Assembly: GCF_002284565.1 (NCBI RefSeq)
Contig: NZ_NPKI01000018.1
Span: 1 to 64,000 of the forward strand
Reading direction: 5' to 3'
DNA length: 64,000 nucleotides
Origin: Mesorhizobium mediterraneum
GTDB taxonomy: Bacteria; Pseudomonadota; Alphaproteobacteria; Rhizobiales; Rhizobiaceae
Shown here: one piece after another, positions 1-8,411 of the stretch
How positions within the stretch are numbered: the first letter of the stretch is position 1
Layout: every line of letters begins with the position of its first letter
Translations under genes and position numbers: made by a program
Notes under the pieces: model-generated
Databases searched by the model: none
Seen by the model: only the letters and a program-made list of their open reading frames with translations
What the model was told of the DNA's origin: nothing

Positions 1-177
<177 letters not shown>

Positions 178-200
178 TTAAGTGACGGTGAGGCCGATAT

Positions 201-497
201 TCAGCCGATGATGCCCATGATGTCGGATTCCTTCATGATCAGAAGGTCTTCGCCATTGAGCTTGACTTCGGTGCCCGACCACTTGCCGAACAGGATGCGG
301 TCGCCGGCCTTGACGTCCAGCGGGACGAGCTTGCCGGCTTCGTCACGGGCGCCGGAACCAACGGCGATGATCTCGCCTTCCTGCGGCTTTTCCTTCGCCG
401 TATCGGGGATGATGATCCCGCCGGCAGTCTTGGATTCGGATTCAACCCGGCGTACGACCACGCGGTCATGAAGCGGGCGGAACTTCGACTTTGCCAT
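201..497 (-). CDS. groES: 10 kDa co-chaperonin GroES
   Basis: The protein is 98 residues, the normal GroES length, and starts [17 protein letters not shown]. It has the mobile-loop region around [14 protein letters not shown] and ends in the typical ESDIMGIIG tail. GroES caps the GroEL ring and releases folded substrate. The start is supported by a GAGGAA ribosome-binding site a few bases upstream. It is the first gene of a groES-groEL operon, preceded by a perfect CIRCE operator, so HrcA-type heat-shock repression is expected. Nothing is unusual about it. Confidence 0.98.
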   Translation of the reverse strand: MAKSKFRPLHDRVVVRRVESESKTAGGIIIPDTAKEKPQEGEIIAVGSGARDEAGKLVPLDVKAGDRILFGKWSGTEVKLNGEDLLIMKESDIMGIIG

Positions 498-557
498 TTT
501 TTATTCCTCGATGAGAATGGTGAGAACAGTTCCTCCGTCCGGCGGCGCCGGACCTGG

Positions 558-584
558 TTAGCACTCACCAATGGCGAGTGCTAA
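558..584 (-). promoter_or_regulatory. CIRCE heat-shock operator upstream of groES
   Basis: TTAGCACTC, nine bases, then GAGTGCTAA: a perfect 9-bp inverted repeat with the consensus CIRCE spacing. CIRCE is the binding site of the HrcA repressor, which loses activity on heat shock. It lies about 60 bases upstream of the groES start, in the leader or promoter. hrcA itself is not in the window. Confidence 0.97.
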
Positions 585-657
585 CGTGGCGGTGAGATAA
601 GCCGGTGGCTTGCGAGAGTCAAGGCGCCGAGTGAGCCGATCGACGCCCGGCGACGAA

Positions 658-1455
658 CTATTGGCGCCTCGGAGAACCAAGCACCAGAAGCGGGCATCGT
701 TCCGCCAGCGGATAGGATCCGCTCGGCACGACGCGCACTTCGTCGAACCAGTCGTTCGCCTGGTCGACGAGCATGGCAAGCGTCGCGAAGCAATAAGTCG
801 TTTGGGAACCCGCATAGACGTCGATGGTGCCGATGGAGGCCATGCTCCACCCCGTCCGCGCGGCAAGGGCGGCGCGGTCCGGGAATATCTCGTCAAAAGC
901 GTCGCGGATCACCTGCACATTTATGGCGCGATCGGAATCGCTGGTCGTACTCGCCATAGCGATCCGCCATTTGAGCGCATGGAAATTCTCAATTCCGCCG
1001 GCCAAGGCTTGGGCCTTGATGTCCTGCAAATCCTCGAACGTCTCAGGGCCGGCGAAAACGCGGATCGCCGCGCGGCTGCCGGGCTTCAGCACTCTGGCAA
1101 CCTCGCCCAGGAGGGCGCGGCGAGCGCGTGCGGAATCGACGACCGTCAGACAACCGTCGCCTATGACCGCGCCGACGCTGGCGCGGCCGAGCGGAAGGTC
1201 CAGCCAGTTCCCGGTCGTTGCCTTGCGGCAGGCGCTGTCGCCCGGCCATACGCCCGAAACCATGGCGGCGGATCCGTCGACGGCCAGCATCGTCTTGCCG
1301 AGGCCGGCCAGTTCCGGGGTAACGCCCAGCAGGAGAACATCGGCCTCGTCCAGATCAAGCTCGCGCTCGACAATGCCAACTGTCTCCGGAGTTGGCCGGA
1401 GCGGCGCCTCCAGGAGCATCCAGTGACGGTGATAACTGTCCCAATGATTGGTCAT
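658..1455 (-). CDS. Class I SAM-dependent methyltransferase-like protein
   Basis: A 265-residue soluble protein. It carries a Rossmann-type start (ADVLLLGVTPELAGL, residues about 38-52), then AVDGSAAMV as the acidic-loop equivalent, and LPLGRASVGAVIGDGCLTV with ARVLKPGSRAAIRVFA, which resemble motifs IV to VI of class I methyltransferases. The GxGxG motif is degenerate, so SAM binding is inferred. The substrate is unknown. The ATG at the chosen start gives MTNHWDSYHRHW. The gene is transcribed away from the ATP-grasp-like gene that begins 51 bases off, so the two probably share a control region. No membrane segments or signal are seen. Confidence 0.7.
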   Translation of the reverse strand: MTNHWDSYHRHWMLLEAPLRPTPETVGIVERELDLDEADVLLLGVTPELAGLGKTMLAVDGSAAMVSGVWPGDSACRKATTGNWLDLPLGRASVGAVIGDGCLTVVDSARARRALLGEVARVLKPGSRAAIRVFAGPETFEDLQDIKAQALAGGIENFHALKWRIAMASTTSDSDRAINVQVIRDAFDEIFPDRAALAARTGWSMASIGTIDVYAGSQTTYCFATLAMLVDQANDWFDEVRVVPSGSYPLAERCPLLVLGSPRRQ

Positions 1456-1506
1456 GTGTGCCCGTCGGACCTAAAAAGGCTGGCGTCAACTGCTCATAGC
1501 CGCTTA

Positions 1507-2388
1507 ATGGAAGTGGGTATGGAAGCCAAGGGGGTAGCCGTGGCGCGTATCGTCGTCATAACGCATGAGCACGATCAGTTCCTTGGCAAGCGCGATATCC
1601 TGCTGCGCAGGGGCAGTCCCTATTTGCTTTTCGACGTTCTGGGAGAATTGAAAAGGCGCGGCCATTCGGTCCGGATTCAGCAAGGTCTGTCGAAGACACA
1701 CAGCGCCGACGTCGCGGTTCTGCATGTCGATGCGACGATAACGCCCGCAGACTATCTCGACTATGCACGGAGTTTCCCATTCTGCCTCAATGTCGGGACG
1801 GCCGACATATCCAAACGACGGATCAGCGGAGTGTTGGTGAACGAGGGAGACGCCTGGCCAGGCCCGGTCATCGTCAAAAGCAATCTCAACAATCAGGGCA
1901 TTCCGGAGAGGTTCCTCAATCGGCGAGCGCGGCGCGCGAGGAAACCACCGCCTTTTCCGGACATGCCAGTCCTGCAGCCCTATGAGGTCTACGGATCTCT
2001 CGGCGATGTTCCGGATGGCGTCTTCGAACGCGACGATCTGGTCGTGGACAAGTTCATTCCGGAGAAAGAACCCGATGGTTTCGCGGCGCGGTTCTGGGTG
2101 TTTTGCGGAGAGAGCGAACGTTGCACCCGCTACGTCTCGCCAAACGCCCTGGTCAAGGCGTCCGAGACGATCCGTCGTGAGCCCGTGCCTGTTCCCCAGG
2201 AAATGCGCCAGCTGCGACGCGAACTCGGTTTTGACTACGGCAAGTTCGATTTCGTCATACATGAGGGCAGGGCGGTGCTGCTGGATGCCAACAAGACCCC
2301 CGGCCGCCCAAAAAACCTCGTGAAGATGTTCTCGGCCGGAGCCTCTCATCTCGCAAACGGCTTCGAGGATCTGATCCGGCGAGTCTGA
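1507..2388 (+). CDS. ATP-grasp-like ligase of unknown substrate
   Basis: A 293-residue protein starting MEVGMEAKGVAVARIVVITHE (a second ATG lies four codons in). The N-terminal part looks like a Rossmann-like pre-ATP-grasp domain (VVITHEHDQF, DVAVLHVDATI), and GPVIVKSNLNNQG recalls the lysine strand of ATP-grasp domains. The C-terminal part, FDYGKFDFVIHEGRAVLLDANKTPG, has the Asp-x-Asn metal-binding signature of ATP-grasp enzymes. The open frame extends far upstream, but that part is antisense to the methyltransferase and is discarded. The divergent methyltransferase neighbour suggests small-molecule or peptide modification, which is inference. The substrate is unknown. Confidence 0.65.
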   Translation: MEVGMEAKGVAVARIVVITHEHDQFLGKRDILLRRGSPYLLFDVLGELKRRGHSVRIQQGLSKTHSADVAVLHVDATITPADYLDYARSFPFCLNVGTADISKRRISGVLVNEGDAWPGPVIVKSNLNNQGIPERFLNRRARRARKPPPFPDMPVLQPYEVYGSLGDVPDGVFERDDLVVDKFIPEKEPDGFAARFWVFCGESERCTRYVSPNALVKASETIRREPVPVPQEMRQLRRELGFDYGKFDFVIHEGRAVLLDANKTPGRPKNLVKMFSAGASHLANGFEDLIRRV

Positions 2389-2399
2389 TGCCTGGATAC

Positions 2400-2412
2400 T
2401 TGACTAAGTCAA
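2400..2412. promoter_or_regulatory. 13-bp perfect palindrome, likely operator of the MarR-GNAT gene
   Basis: TTGACTAAGTCAA is a perfect palindrome around a central A and lies 35 bases upstream of the MarR-GNAT start. Its left arm also reads as a good -35 hexamer (TTGACT). A MarR-type regulator binding its own promoter at such a site would autorepress. Binding is inferred. Confidence 0.5.
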
Positions 2413-2447
2413 ATAAATGATTGATCGTGTGCGGGCAGGAGGATGCC

Positions 2448-3383
2448 ATGACGATTCATCATCAACCCGGCAAGGAGCGGATCGATGCGGTGCGGGGCTT
2501 CAACCGCTTCTACACCCGCCAGATCGGCCTGCTCGACGAAGGCCTGCTGGAAAGCGCCTTCTCGCTGACCGAGGCTCGGGTGCTCTATGAGCTGGCGCAT
2601 CGCGACGGGCTGACCGCCACCGATCTTGCGCGCGATCTCGGCCTCGACCCCGGCTATCTCAGCCGGTTGTTGAAAAAGTTCGAGGAGCGCGGCCTGGTGG
2701 AGCGCGCAGCGACTGAAGCCGATGCGCGGCGCTCGTCGATCGCGCTGACGCCGGCGGGAAGGACGGCCTTCGCGCCGCTGAACCAGGGTTCGCACGATCA
2801 GGTCGCGGCCTTGCTCGACCGGCTTTCCGCTCCGGAACAGGACAGGCTGGTCAAGGCGATGCAGACGGTGCAGCGGCTGCTGGGCGAATGTACGGAGCCC
2901 AAAATTCCCTACATGCTGCGGCCTTTGCAGGTCGGCGACATCGGCTGGATCATCCATCGCCAGGGCCTGCTCTACGCGCAGGAGTATGGCTGGGACGAAA
3001 CCTATGAGGCGCTGGTCGCCGAAATCCTTGGCGCCTTCGTCAAATCCTTCGATCCGAAATGGGAGCGCAGCTGGATCGCCGAGCGGGACGGGGACGTCGT
3101 TGGCTCGGTCTTCGTCGTGCGCAATTCGGACGCGGTGGCGAAGCTGCGCCTGCTCTATGTCGAACCCTCGGCGCGCGGTCTCGGAATCGGCAAGCGACTG
3201 GTCGAGGAATGCATCGGCTTTGCCCGTGCGAAGGGATACAAGACGCTGACACTGTGGACCAACGACGTGCTCACCTCAGCGCGCCGCATCTACGAGGCAT
3301 CAGGATTCAAGCTGGCCGACGAGGAGCGCCACCACGCCTTCGGCAAGGATCTGGTCGGCCAGAACTGGAACCTGGAGCTGTAA
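2448..3383 (+). CDS. MarR-family regulator fused to a GNAT acetyltransferase
   Basis: Two domains on one 311-residue chain. Residues about 1-150 form a MarR winged helix (LSRLLKKFEERGLVERAATE as recognition helix and wing). Residues about 160-311 form a GNAT acetyltransferase with the acetyl-CoA loop LLYVEPSARGLGIGKRL. The ATG here follows an AGGAGG Shine-Dalgarno with ideal spacing; an in-frame TTG 27 bases earlier is less likely. MarR-GNAT fusions are a known actinobacterial and proteobacterial architecture, but their substrates are mostly unknown. The gene stands alone, with a palindromic operator candidate upstream and a palindromic repeat downstream. Confidence 0.9.
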   Translation: MTIHHQPGKERIDAVRGFNRFYTRQIGLLDEGLLESAFSLTEARVLYELAHRDGLTATDLARDLGLDPGYLSRLLKKFEERGLVERAATEADARRSSIALTPAGRTAFAPLNQGSHDQVAALLDRLSAPEQDRLVKAMQTVQRLLGECTEPKIPYMLRPLQVGDIGWIIHRQGLLYAQEYGWDETYEALVAEILGAFVKSFDPKWERSWIAERDGDVVGSVFVVRNSDAVAKLRLLYVEPSARGLGIGKRLVEECIGFARAKGYKTLTLWTNDVLTSARRIYEASGFKLADEERHHAFGKDLVGQNWNLEL

Positions 3384-3391
3384 CGTCTTTC

Positions 3392-3534
3392 CCTTCTCCC
3401 CTTGTGGGAGAAGGTGGATCGGCGCGCAGCGCCGAGGACGGTTGAGGGGTGCTGGACGGAACGCCATCGGCGCCAGGCTGGAGCACCCCTCATCCGTCGC
3501 CTTCGGCGACACCTTCTCCCACAAGGGGAGAAGG
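3392..3534. repeat. Intergenic mosaic palindrome, family 1, copy 1
   Basis: A 143-bp element bounded by CCTTCTCCCCTTGTGGGAGA and its reverse complement, with an internal pair GAGGGGTGCTGGA / GGAGCACCCCTC. It would fold as a long branched hairpin. Near-identical copies occur at 42598-42743 and 57202-57343, and a half copy is in 61284-61536. It resembles the rhizobial intergenic mosaic elements (RIME). Here it lies between the convergent MarR-GNAT and AraC genes and may act as a bidirectional terminator. Confidence 0.9.
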
Positions 3535-3626
3535 CAAAAACCGGGCGGAGCGCGCCTCGACAATGATCTCCAACACAAGCTGGAAGCATCATTTGTCTGA
3601 AGCAATTGCCCTTGGCTGGCCGCGCT

Positions 3627-4460
3627 TCACCCCTTCACCGGTATCCAGATTTCAAGCCCGCCATTGCCGCTGCGCGGATCGAATTCGGGGCCGTAGCGCT
3701 CGAATTCGGGCGCATCGGCGATCTCGTGCCCGGAGGCCGGCAGCCATTTGTTCCAGATCGTGTTGACCGTGCGGCGGATGGTCGAGATGTGGTCACGATG
3801 GGCGAACACGGCGTATTTCTGCGCCGGCACGCGCACGCGCGAAAACTCCCTCGGCAGGTCCGAAAAATCGGACACCTCGACGCCGGCGATGTAGTCGAAA
3901 TTGCCGGCGTCGTCGCCGTTGACGCAGACGCCATAGGCGACGTCGCCGATCTCGCCTGGAATGTTGCCGATATAGGGGCCAAACCGCTGCCACAGCATCG
4001 GGATGCCGGCGCTGGTCTCGCAGCTGTAGCGTTCGCCGAGACCAGCGATGAGAAACGGCCGGCTGGTCTCAAAGCGCGGCGGCTCGAGATTGGTGAGGAA
4101 GGACTGGTCCATCAGGATCGGCTCCACGAGAGCGAGATTGTCGAGCGAGCCTTGCGCGCGCACCAGTTCCGGCGTGGTGCCGAATTGGTCGCGGAAGGCA
4201 CGGGTGAAGGCCTCATGCGAAGCATAGCCGGTGTCGAGCGCGAGCGAGAGGATGTCGGGTGCGCCGGCGGCGAGCTTGCGCGCCGCTTCGGTCAGCCGGC
4301 GAGAACGCATGTAGCCCATCACCGAACGGCCGGTCGCCGCACCGAAAGCCCGCGTCACGTGAAAGCGCGACACCCCGCTGCTCTTGGCGACATCGTCGAG
4401 CGAGACGGATTCCGGCAGATGGCTTTCGACGAACCACAGCGCTTTCTCGGTCGGATTCAT
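3627..4460 (-). CDS. AraC-family regulator with GyrI-like ligand domain
   Basis: A 277-residue transcription factor. Two AraC helix-turn-helix motifs occupy residues about 1-105 (SLDDVAKSSGVSRFHVTRAF and LSLALDTGYASHEAFTRAFR). Residues about 120-277 are a GyrI-like effector-binding domain (PRFETSRPFLIAGLGERY and VPAQKYAVFAHRDHISTI). Proteins of this layout sense small, often cationic, compounds. The ATG at 4460 has a GAGGAG ribosome-binding site four bases away. An upstream extension would read through an 18-bp tandem repeat and is rejected. No target is evident beside it. Confidence 0.92.
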   Translation of the reverse strand: MNPTEKALWFVESHLPESVSLDDVAKSSGVSRFHVTRAFGAATGRSVMGYMRSRRLTEAARKLAAGAPDILSLALDTGYASHEAFTRAFRDQFGTTPELVRAQGSLDNLALVEPILMDQSFLTNLEPPRFETSRPFLIAGLGERYSCETSAGIPMLWQRFGPYIGNIPGEIGDVAYGVCVNGDDAGNFDYIAGVEVSDFSDLPREFSRVRVPAQKYAVFAHRDHISTIRRTVNTIWNKWLPASGHEIADAPEFERYGPEFDPRSGNGGLEIWIPVKG

Positions 4461-4474
4461 ATGGCTCCTCGCAG

Positions 4475-4510
4475 TTGGCCCAGTCTTCGCATTTGGCCCA
4501 GTCTTCGCAT
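4475..4510. repeat. 18-bp tandem duplication in the AraC gene leader
   Basis: TTGGCCCAGTCTTCGCAT occurs twice head to tail, followed by a partial third start (TTGGCAAAG). It lies 15-50 bases upstream of the AraC-family start codon, in its leader or promoter. It may be a slippage duplication or a doubled binding site. Confidence 0.85.
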
Positions 4511-4769
4511 TTGGCAAAGTCATGTTGCCGCTTCCTGGTGGAGGCAGTTTGATCGAAATTGCGCACTGCGCAAATCGACAGCGATGTGGTCGGCAACTCG
4601 AAGGCTTCGGGCGAAAGAGCTTGACAGCAGCAAGCGGCGTCTTTTAAGAGTAACGTTATTACATAACTAGACTCATATGGCCCTCCTGATAAGACCTTTG
4701 CTCTCGCGGTTTTCCGTATCCCCGGAAATTTATTGCGCTGCGGTCGGCGGAAACCTAGGGTGGCTGACT

Positions 4770-4945
4770 GATGGTCCCCGAGTCGAAAGGCAAGGGGTGA
4801 AAAGGGAACACGGTGAGATCTTCGGATCGAGGCCGTGGCTGCCCCCGCAACTGTAAGCGGTTAGCAAAATCCGAAATGCCACTGGCCGGCAAGGCTGGGA
4901 AGGCAGGATGGCGCAAAGACCCGCGAGCCAGGAGACCTGCCATCA
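4770..4945 (+). ncRNA. Cobalamin (B12) riboswitch
   Basis: The order of conserved blocks is that of the cobalamin aptamer: GGTCCCC, AAAAGGGAACACGGTG, GCTGCCCCCGCAACTGTAAG, ATGCCACTG, GGGAAGGC and, at the 3' side, GAGCCAGGAGACCTGCC (B12 box). The aptamer lies about 105 bases upstream of the first gene of an ABC importer, so B12 binding should shut off the transporter operon. The outer limits are approximate. Confidence 0.96.
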
Positions 4946-5050
4946 GCATGAGTTGACCGGACGGGGTGTGCCGGGAGGAGACGTGGGCATCGGTCTTGTC
5001 GGCCGGTCCGTCCAGCTTCCTTCCGTCGCCATTGAGAAAGTGACGGTAAG

Positions 5051-5869
5051 TTGGACGCCTCCCAGCCTCTTCTTGAAGCGCGTGAGCTGAGCGCGACGGC
5101 GAATGGCCAATGCCTGGTCAGCGCGGTCAGCCTTTCGGTGGCGGCGGGCGATCGCCTCGCAATCATCGGTCCCAACGGCGCCGGCAAGACGACGCTGTTG
5201 CGCATGCTATGTGGCACCCTGCGGCCAAGCGCGGGAGATGTGAGATTTTCCGGACGCCGGCTGGAGACGTTTTCGGCCGCCGAGCGGGCGCTGCACATGG
5301 CTGTCGTCGGCCAGACCGATCAGCCTGATCCGCGGCTTGCCGTGATCGACTACGTCGAGCTTGGCCGCGTCCCGCATGCCGGCTTGCGACGGAGGAGCGA
5401 GCAACGCGACATCGCCGTCGAAGCGCTTCGCAGAACCGGTCTGCTGCCGCTGCTCGGCCGCACGATCGGCTCGCTGTCCGGTGGTGAGCGGCAACGCGCC
5501 CAGCTGGCACGCGCCGTTGCCCAGGAGCCAAAAATCCTGTTCCTCGATGAACCGACCAATCATCTCGATCCGCGCGCCCGCAGCGAGCTTCTCGAACTCG
5601 TGTCGCAGTTTGGCATGACCGTCGTGGCGGTGCTTCATGATCTGTCGCTGGTCACGCCATTTGCCACCAGGGTCGCGGTGATGAACGAGGCCCGCCTGCA
5701 GGCGTTTGCCGGTCCGCGCGAGGCGCTGACCAAGCAGTTGATCCGCCAGATTTTCGGCGTCGACGTGCTTCGGCTGCGCCATCCCACCGAAGACCGCGAA
5801 CTCACGGTATTCGACGTTCCGAACCGTGCCTCTTCACATTCCGATTTGACCAAGGAGCAATATTCGTGA
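5051..5869 (+). CDS. ABC transporter ATP-binding protein, B12/iron-chelate type
   Basis: The ATPase subunit of the riboswitch-controlled importer, 272 residues. Walker A GPNGAGKTT is at 40-48, the signature LSGGE at 142-146 and Walker B ILFLDE at 162-167, followed by TNHLD and the switch His in AVLHDLS. This matches the FecE/BtuD family. The start is a TTG; a stop codon just upstream in the same frame leaves no better upstream choice. The gene overlaps the binding-protein gene by four bases. A B12 riboswitch in front suggests cobalamin or cobinamide as the substrate. Confidence 0.93.
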   Translation: MDASQPLLEARELSATANGQCLVSAVSLSVAAGDRLAIIGPNGAGKTTLLRMLCGTLRPSAGDVRFSGRRLETFSAAERALHMAVVGQTDQPDPRLAVIDYVELGRVPHAGLRRRSEQRDIAVEALRRTGLLPLLGRTIGSLSGGERQRAQLARAVAQEPKILFLDEPTNHLDPRARSELLELVSQFGMTVVAVLHDLSLVTPFATRVAVMNEARLQAFAGPREALTKQLIRQIFGVDVLRLRHPTEDRELTVFDVPNRASSHSDLTKEQYS

Positions 5870-6834
5870 AACGCCTCGCATTGTCTTTCGCCTCCCTCCT
5901 GTTTGCCCAGACCGCCTTCGCTTTCCCGGTGACCGCCTTTGCTTTCCCGGTAACAGTTGACAGCTGCGGCACGCCGCTGACGTTCGACGCCGCGCCGAAG
6001 CGCGCCGTCATCCAGGATCTGAACATGGCCGAGATGGCCTTCGCGCTGGGGCTGCAACCGTCGATCGTCGGCCTGACCGGCATCACCGGATGGTACGAGG
6101 TCGGTCCGGAATTCAAGGCCGAGCAGGGCTCGATCCCGGAACTCGCGCCGAAATATCCGACACTTGAAAACCTCGTCGCCGTCGAGCCCGATTTCTTCTT
6201 CGCCGGCTGGTATTACGGCATGAAGCCGGGCGGCGAGGTGACGCCCGATACGTTGGCGCCGCACGGTATCAAGACGCTGGTGCTGACGGAAAGCTGCGTC
6301 CATCTCGACAACAACCGCCCTGCCGCCTCGATGGACCTGCTCTACGACGACGTCGAAAAGCTGGGCAGGATTTTCGACAAGGAAGCCGAGGCGAAGAAAC
6401 TTGTTTCGGACTGGAAAGCGCAACTCGCCGATATCACGGCGAAGGTTGGCGACCACAAGGGAACGCGCGTATTTCTTTACGACTCCGGCGAAGACAAACC
6501 CTTCACATCAGGCAAGTTCGCCATCCCCAGCGCCATGATCGCCGCTGCCGGCGGCGACAACATCATGGCCGACATGCAGACGAGCTGGGGCAACACGGAT
6601 TGGGAAACGGTCGCTTCCCGCAATCCGCAGTTCCTGATCCTGCTCGACTACCAGGAGGGTGGCGGCTACAGGAAACTGCTCGATTTCCTCAAAGTTCATC
6701 CGGCGATGAAGGAGACCGACGCGGTCAGGAATGAGCGCTTCGTCGCGCTGCGGTATGCCGAACTGACGCCCGGGCCTGCCAACATCGAGGCGATCGGCAA
6801 GATCGCCAGGGCGATGCACCCGGAAGCTTTCTGA
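5866..6834 (+). CDS. ABC transporter substrate-binding protein, B12/iron-chelate type
   Basis: A 322-residue periplasmic binding protein of the TroA/BtuF-like fold. The signal peptide (MKRLALSFASLLFAQTAFAF) contains a seven-residue duplication, TAFAFPV twice, encoded by a 21-bp tandem repeat at about 5907-5948. The mature part has the family patterns PKRAVIQDLNMAEMAFALGL, LENLVAVEPDFFF and SRNPQFLILLD. It should capture the ligand and deliver it to the permease encoded next. It overlaps the ATPase gene by four bases, and the permease follows within a few bases. Confidence 0.92.
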   Translation: MKRLALSFASLLFAQTAFAFPVTAFAFPVTVDSCGTPLTFDAAPKRAVIQDLNMAEMAFALGLQPSIVGLTGITGWYEVGPEFKAEQGSIPELAPKYPTLENLVAVEPDFFFAGWYYGMKPGGEVTPDTLAPHGIKTLVLTESCVHLDNNRPAASMDLLYDDVEKLGRIFDKEAEAKKLVSDWKAQLADITAKVGDHKGTRVFLYDSGEDKPFTSGKFAIPSAMIAAAGGDNIMADMQTSWGNTDWETVASRNPQFLILLDYQEGGGYRKLLDFLKVHPAMKETDAVRNERFVALRYAELTPGPANIEAIGKIARAMHPEAF

Positions 6835-6836
6835 GC

Positions 6837-7850
6837 TTGCGCCACAGGGCGTTCGAATTGGCCATGACAGCAGGAGCAGCAGCGATCGCCGCTCTTGCTC
6901 TGCTGTCGATCGCCTATGGATCGACGGTCATAGCGTTGAGCGACGTGGTTGCTGCGCTCGGACATGCGGCCGGAGTGGCCGCAGACATCGTGCCCGGCCC
7001 GGTCGGCAAAATCGTTGTCGATCTCAGGCTGCCGCGCACGATCATGGCCATCTGTGTCGGCGCCGGGCTGGGCGTCATCGGCGCGCTGCTGCAGACGGTA
7101 ACGCGCAACGACCTCGCCGATCCGTTCCTGTTCGGCCTGTCGTCCGGTGCCGCGGCCGGCGCGGTTTCCGTTATCACCATTTTTGGCGACCATTTCGGCA
7201 TCTGGACGTTGCCGGTCGCTGCCTTCACCGGCGGCATTTTGGCCGCCGGCATCGTGCTGTTGCTGGTTTCGCGGGTGAGGGGGCAAGGCCCCGAACGGCT
7301 GATACTGGCCGGGCTTGCCGTCTCGTTCATGTTCACCGCCTTGACCAACTATCTCGTCTTTGCCGGCGACCAGCGCGCCGCTCACTCGGTGCTGTTCTGG
7401 ACGATGGGCGGGCTCGGGCTGGCGCGGTGGGACAATGTCGGACTGGCTGCTCTGGGCGCAGGCACCATCCTAGTCTTCGGACTTTGGAACCACCGTCGGC
7501 TCGACGCTTTCCTGGCCGGCGAAAATGCCGCCGAAACCCTCGGCGTGCCGGTTGCGCGGATGCGCAGGACGACATTTTTCGTCGCCGCTTTCTCGACGGC
7601 GATCCTCGTCTCGGTGGCAGGCGTCATAGGTTTCGTCGGCCTGATGATCCCGCATCTGTCCCGGCCCCTGGCCGGCCCGTTGCATCTGCGCCTGATTGCA
7701 AGCTGCGCCCTCTTTGGAGCGGTGCTGTTGCTGGCAAGCGACCTTCTCGCCCGCACGCTGCTGCCGCCGCAGGAACTGCCGATCGGCATCATCACCAGCT
7801 CGGTCGGCGCTTTTTTCGTGGTCACGATGCTCATTCGCAATCGTTCCTGA
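6837..7850 (+). CDS. FecCD-family ABC transporter permease
   Basis: A 337-residue membrane protein with about nine to ten hydrophobic segments. FecCD hallmarks include DLRLPRTIMAICVGAGLGVI near the start and VAGVIGFVGLMIPHLSRPL about 80 residues from the end. It is the channel subunit of the riboswitch-controlled importer. The start is a TTG two bases after the binding-protein stop; an ATG nine codons later (MTAGAAAIAAL) is an alternative. Gene order is ATPase, binding protein, permease, all closely spaced as one operon. Confidence 0.93.
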   Translation: MRHRAFELAMTAGAAAIAALALLSIAYGSTVIALSDVVAALGHAAGVAADIVPGPVGKIVVDLRLPRTIMAICVGAGLGVIGALLQTVTRNDLADPFLFGLSSGAAAGAVSVITIFGDHFGIWTLPVAAFTGGILAAGIVLLLVSRVRGQGPERLILAGLAVSFMFTALTNYLVFAGDQRAAHSVLFWTMGGLGLARWDNVGLAALGAGTILVFGLWNHRRLDAFLAGENAAETLGVPVARMRRTTFFVAAFSTAILVSVAGVIGFVGLMIPHLSRPLAGPLHLRLIASCALFGAVLLLASDLLARTLLPPQELPIGIITSSVGAFFVVTMLIRNRS

Positions 7851-7904
7851 TGTGACTGCCATCCACACTTGCCGGCTTCTGGCATAATGCCGCATCTTGA
7901 ATAG

Positions 7905-7920
7905 TAAGCACGCTTATAAT
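7905..7920 (+). promoter_or_regulatory. -10 hexamer overlapped by an inverted repeat at the MarR gene
   Basis: TAAGC-AC-GCTTA (7905-7916) is an inverted repeat that overlaps a consensus TATAAT (7915-7920). This is the layout of an autorepressed MarR promoter. With this -10 box, transcription would begin near 7926-7932, at or past the first ATG (7923). The mRNA may therefore be leaderless and start at ATG 7932. This is inferred from sequence alone. Confidence 0.55.
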
Positions 7921-7922
7921 AT

Positions 7923-8411
7923 ATGCCGCTCATGGTTTCCGACGGCATCGATAGATTGGGCTTTTTGATCCACGACGTGCAGCGCCTGATGCGCAAGCGC
8001 TTCGAGGCGAAGGCCAGCGGGCTCGGCCTTTCCTCGGCGCAATGGCGGCTGATGGTCCGCGTCGCCAAGGAAGAAGGCATCACGCAAGCGCGGCTCGCCG
8101 AGCTTCTCGAGATCGAGCCGATCAGCGTGTCGCGCCTGGTCGACCGCATGGAGGAGAGCGGCTGGATCGAGCGCCGTTCCGACGCCACCGATCGCCGCGT
8201 CCGCATGATCTTCCCGACCGCCAAAGCGAGCGAGGCCTACGCAGAGATCAAGAGCCTTGCTGGCGAAGTCTATGAGGAATCGCTTACCGGCGTGTCGCTC
8301 GAAGATCGCCGCATCCTGATCAAGGGTCTGGAGGCGATGGCCAAGAACCTGGCGGACGGCGAGACGGCGTCCGGCGAAAAAGTCAAAGGTGCAGAAGGCG
8401 CAGCAGCATGA
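7923..8411 (+). CDS. MarR-family transcriptional regulator of the efflux genes
   Basis: A 162-residue winged-helix regulator. The DNA-binding region is at residues about 55-105 (ITQARLAELLEIEPISVSRL, then a wing with RRSDATDRRVRMIF). The C-terminus is an Ala/Lys/Glu-rich tail. Its last four bases overlap the EmrA-like gene, so it is the first gene of an efflux operon and most likely represses it until a toxic ligand binds. No ribosome-binding site is visible before the ATG at 7923; ATG 7932 (MVSDGID) is a plausible alternative start. Confidence 0.92.
   Translation: MPLMVSDGIDRLGFLIHDVQRLMRKRFEAKASGLGLSSAQWRLMVRVAKEEGITQARLAELLEIEPISVSRLVDRMEESGWIERRSDATDRRVRMIFPTAKASEAYAEIKSLAGEVYEESLTGVSLEDRRILIKGLEAMAKNLADGETASGEKVKGAEGAAA

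Noticed and set aside
610..1506. Upstream extension of the ATP-grasp-like frame
   Set aside because: It is antisense to the methyltransferase-like gene and shows no conserved protein features.
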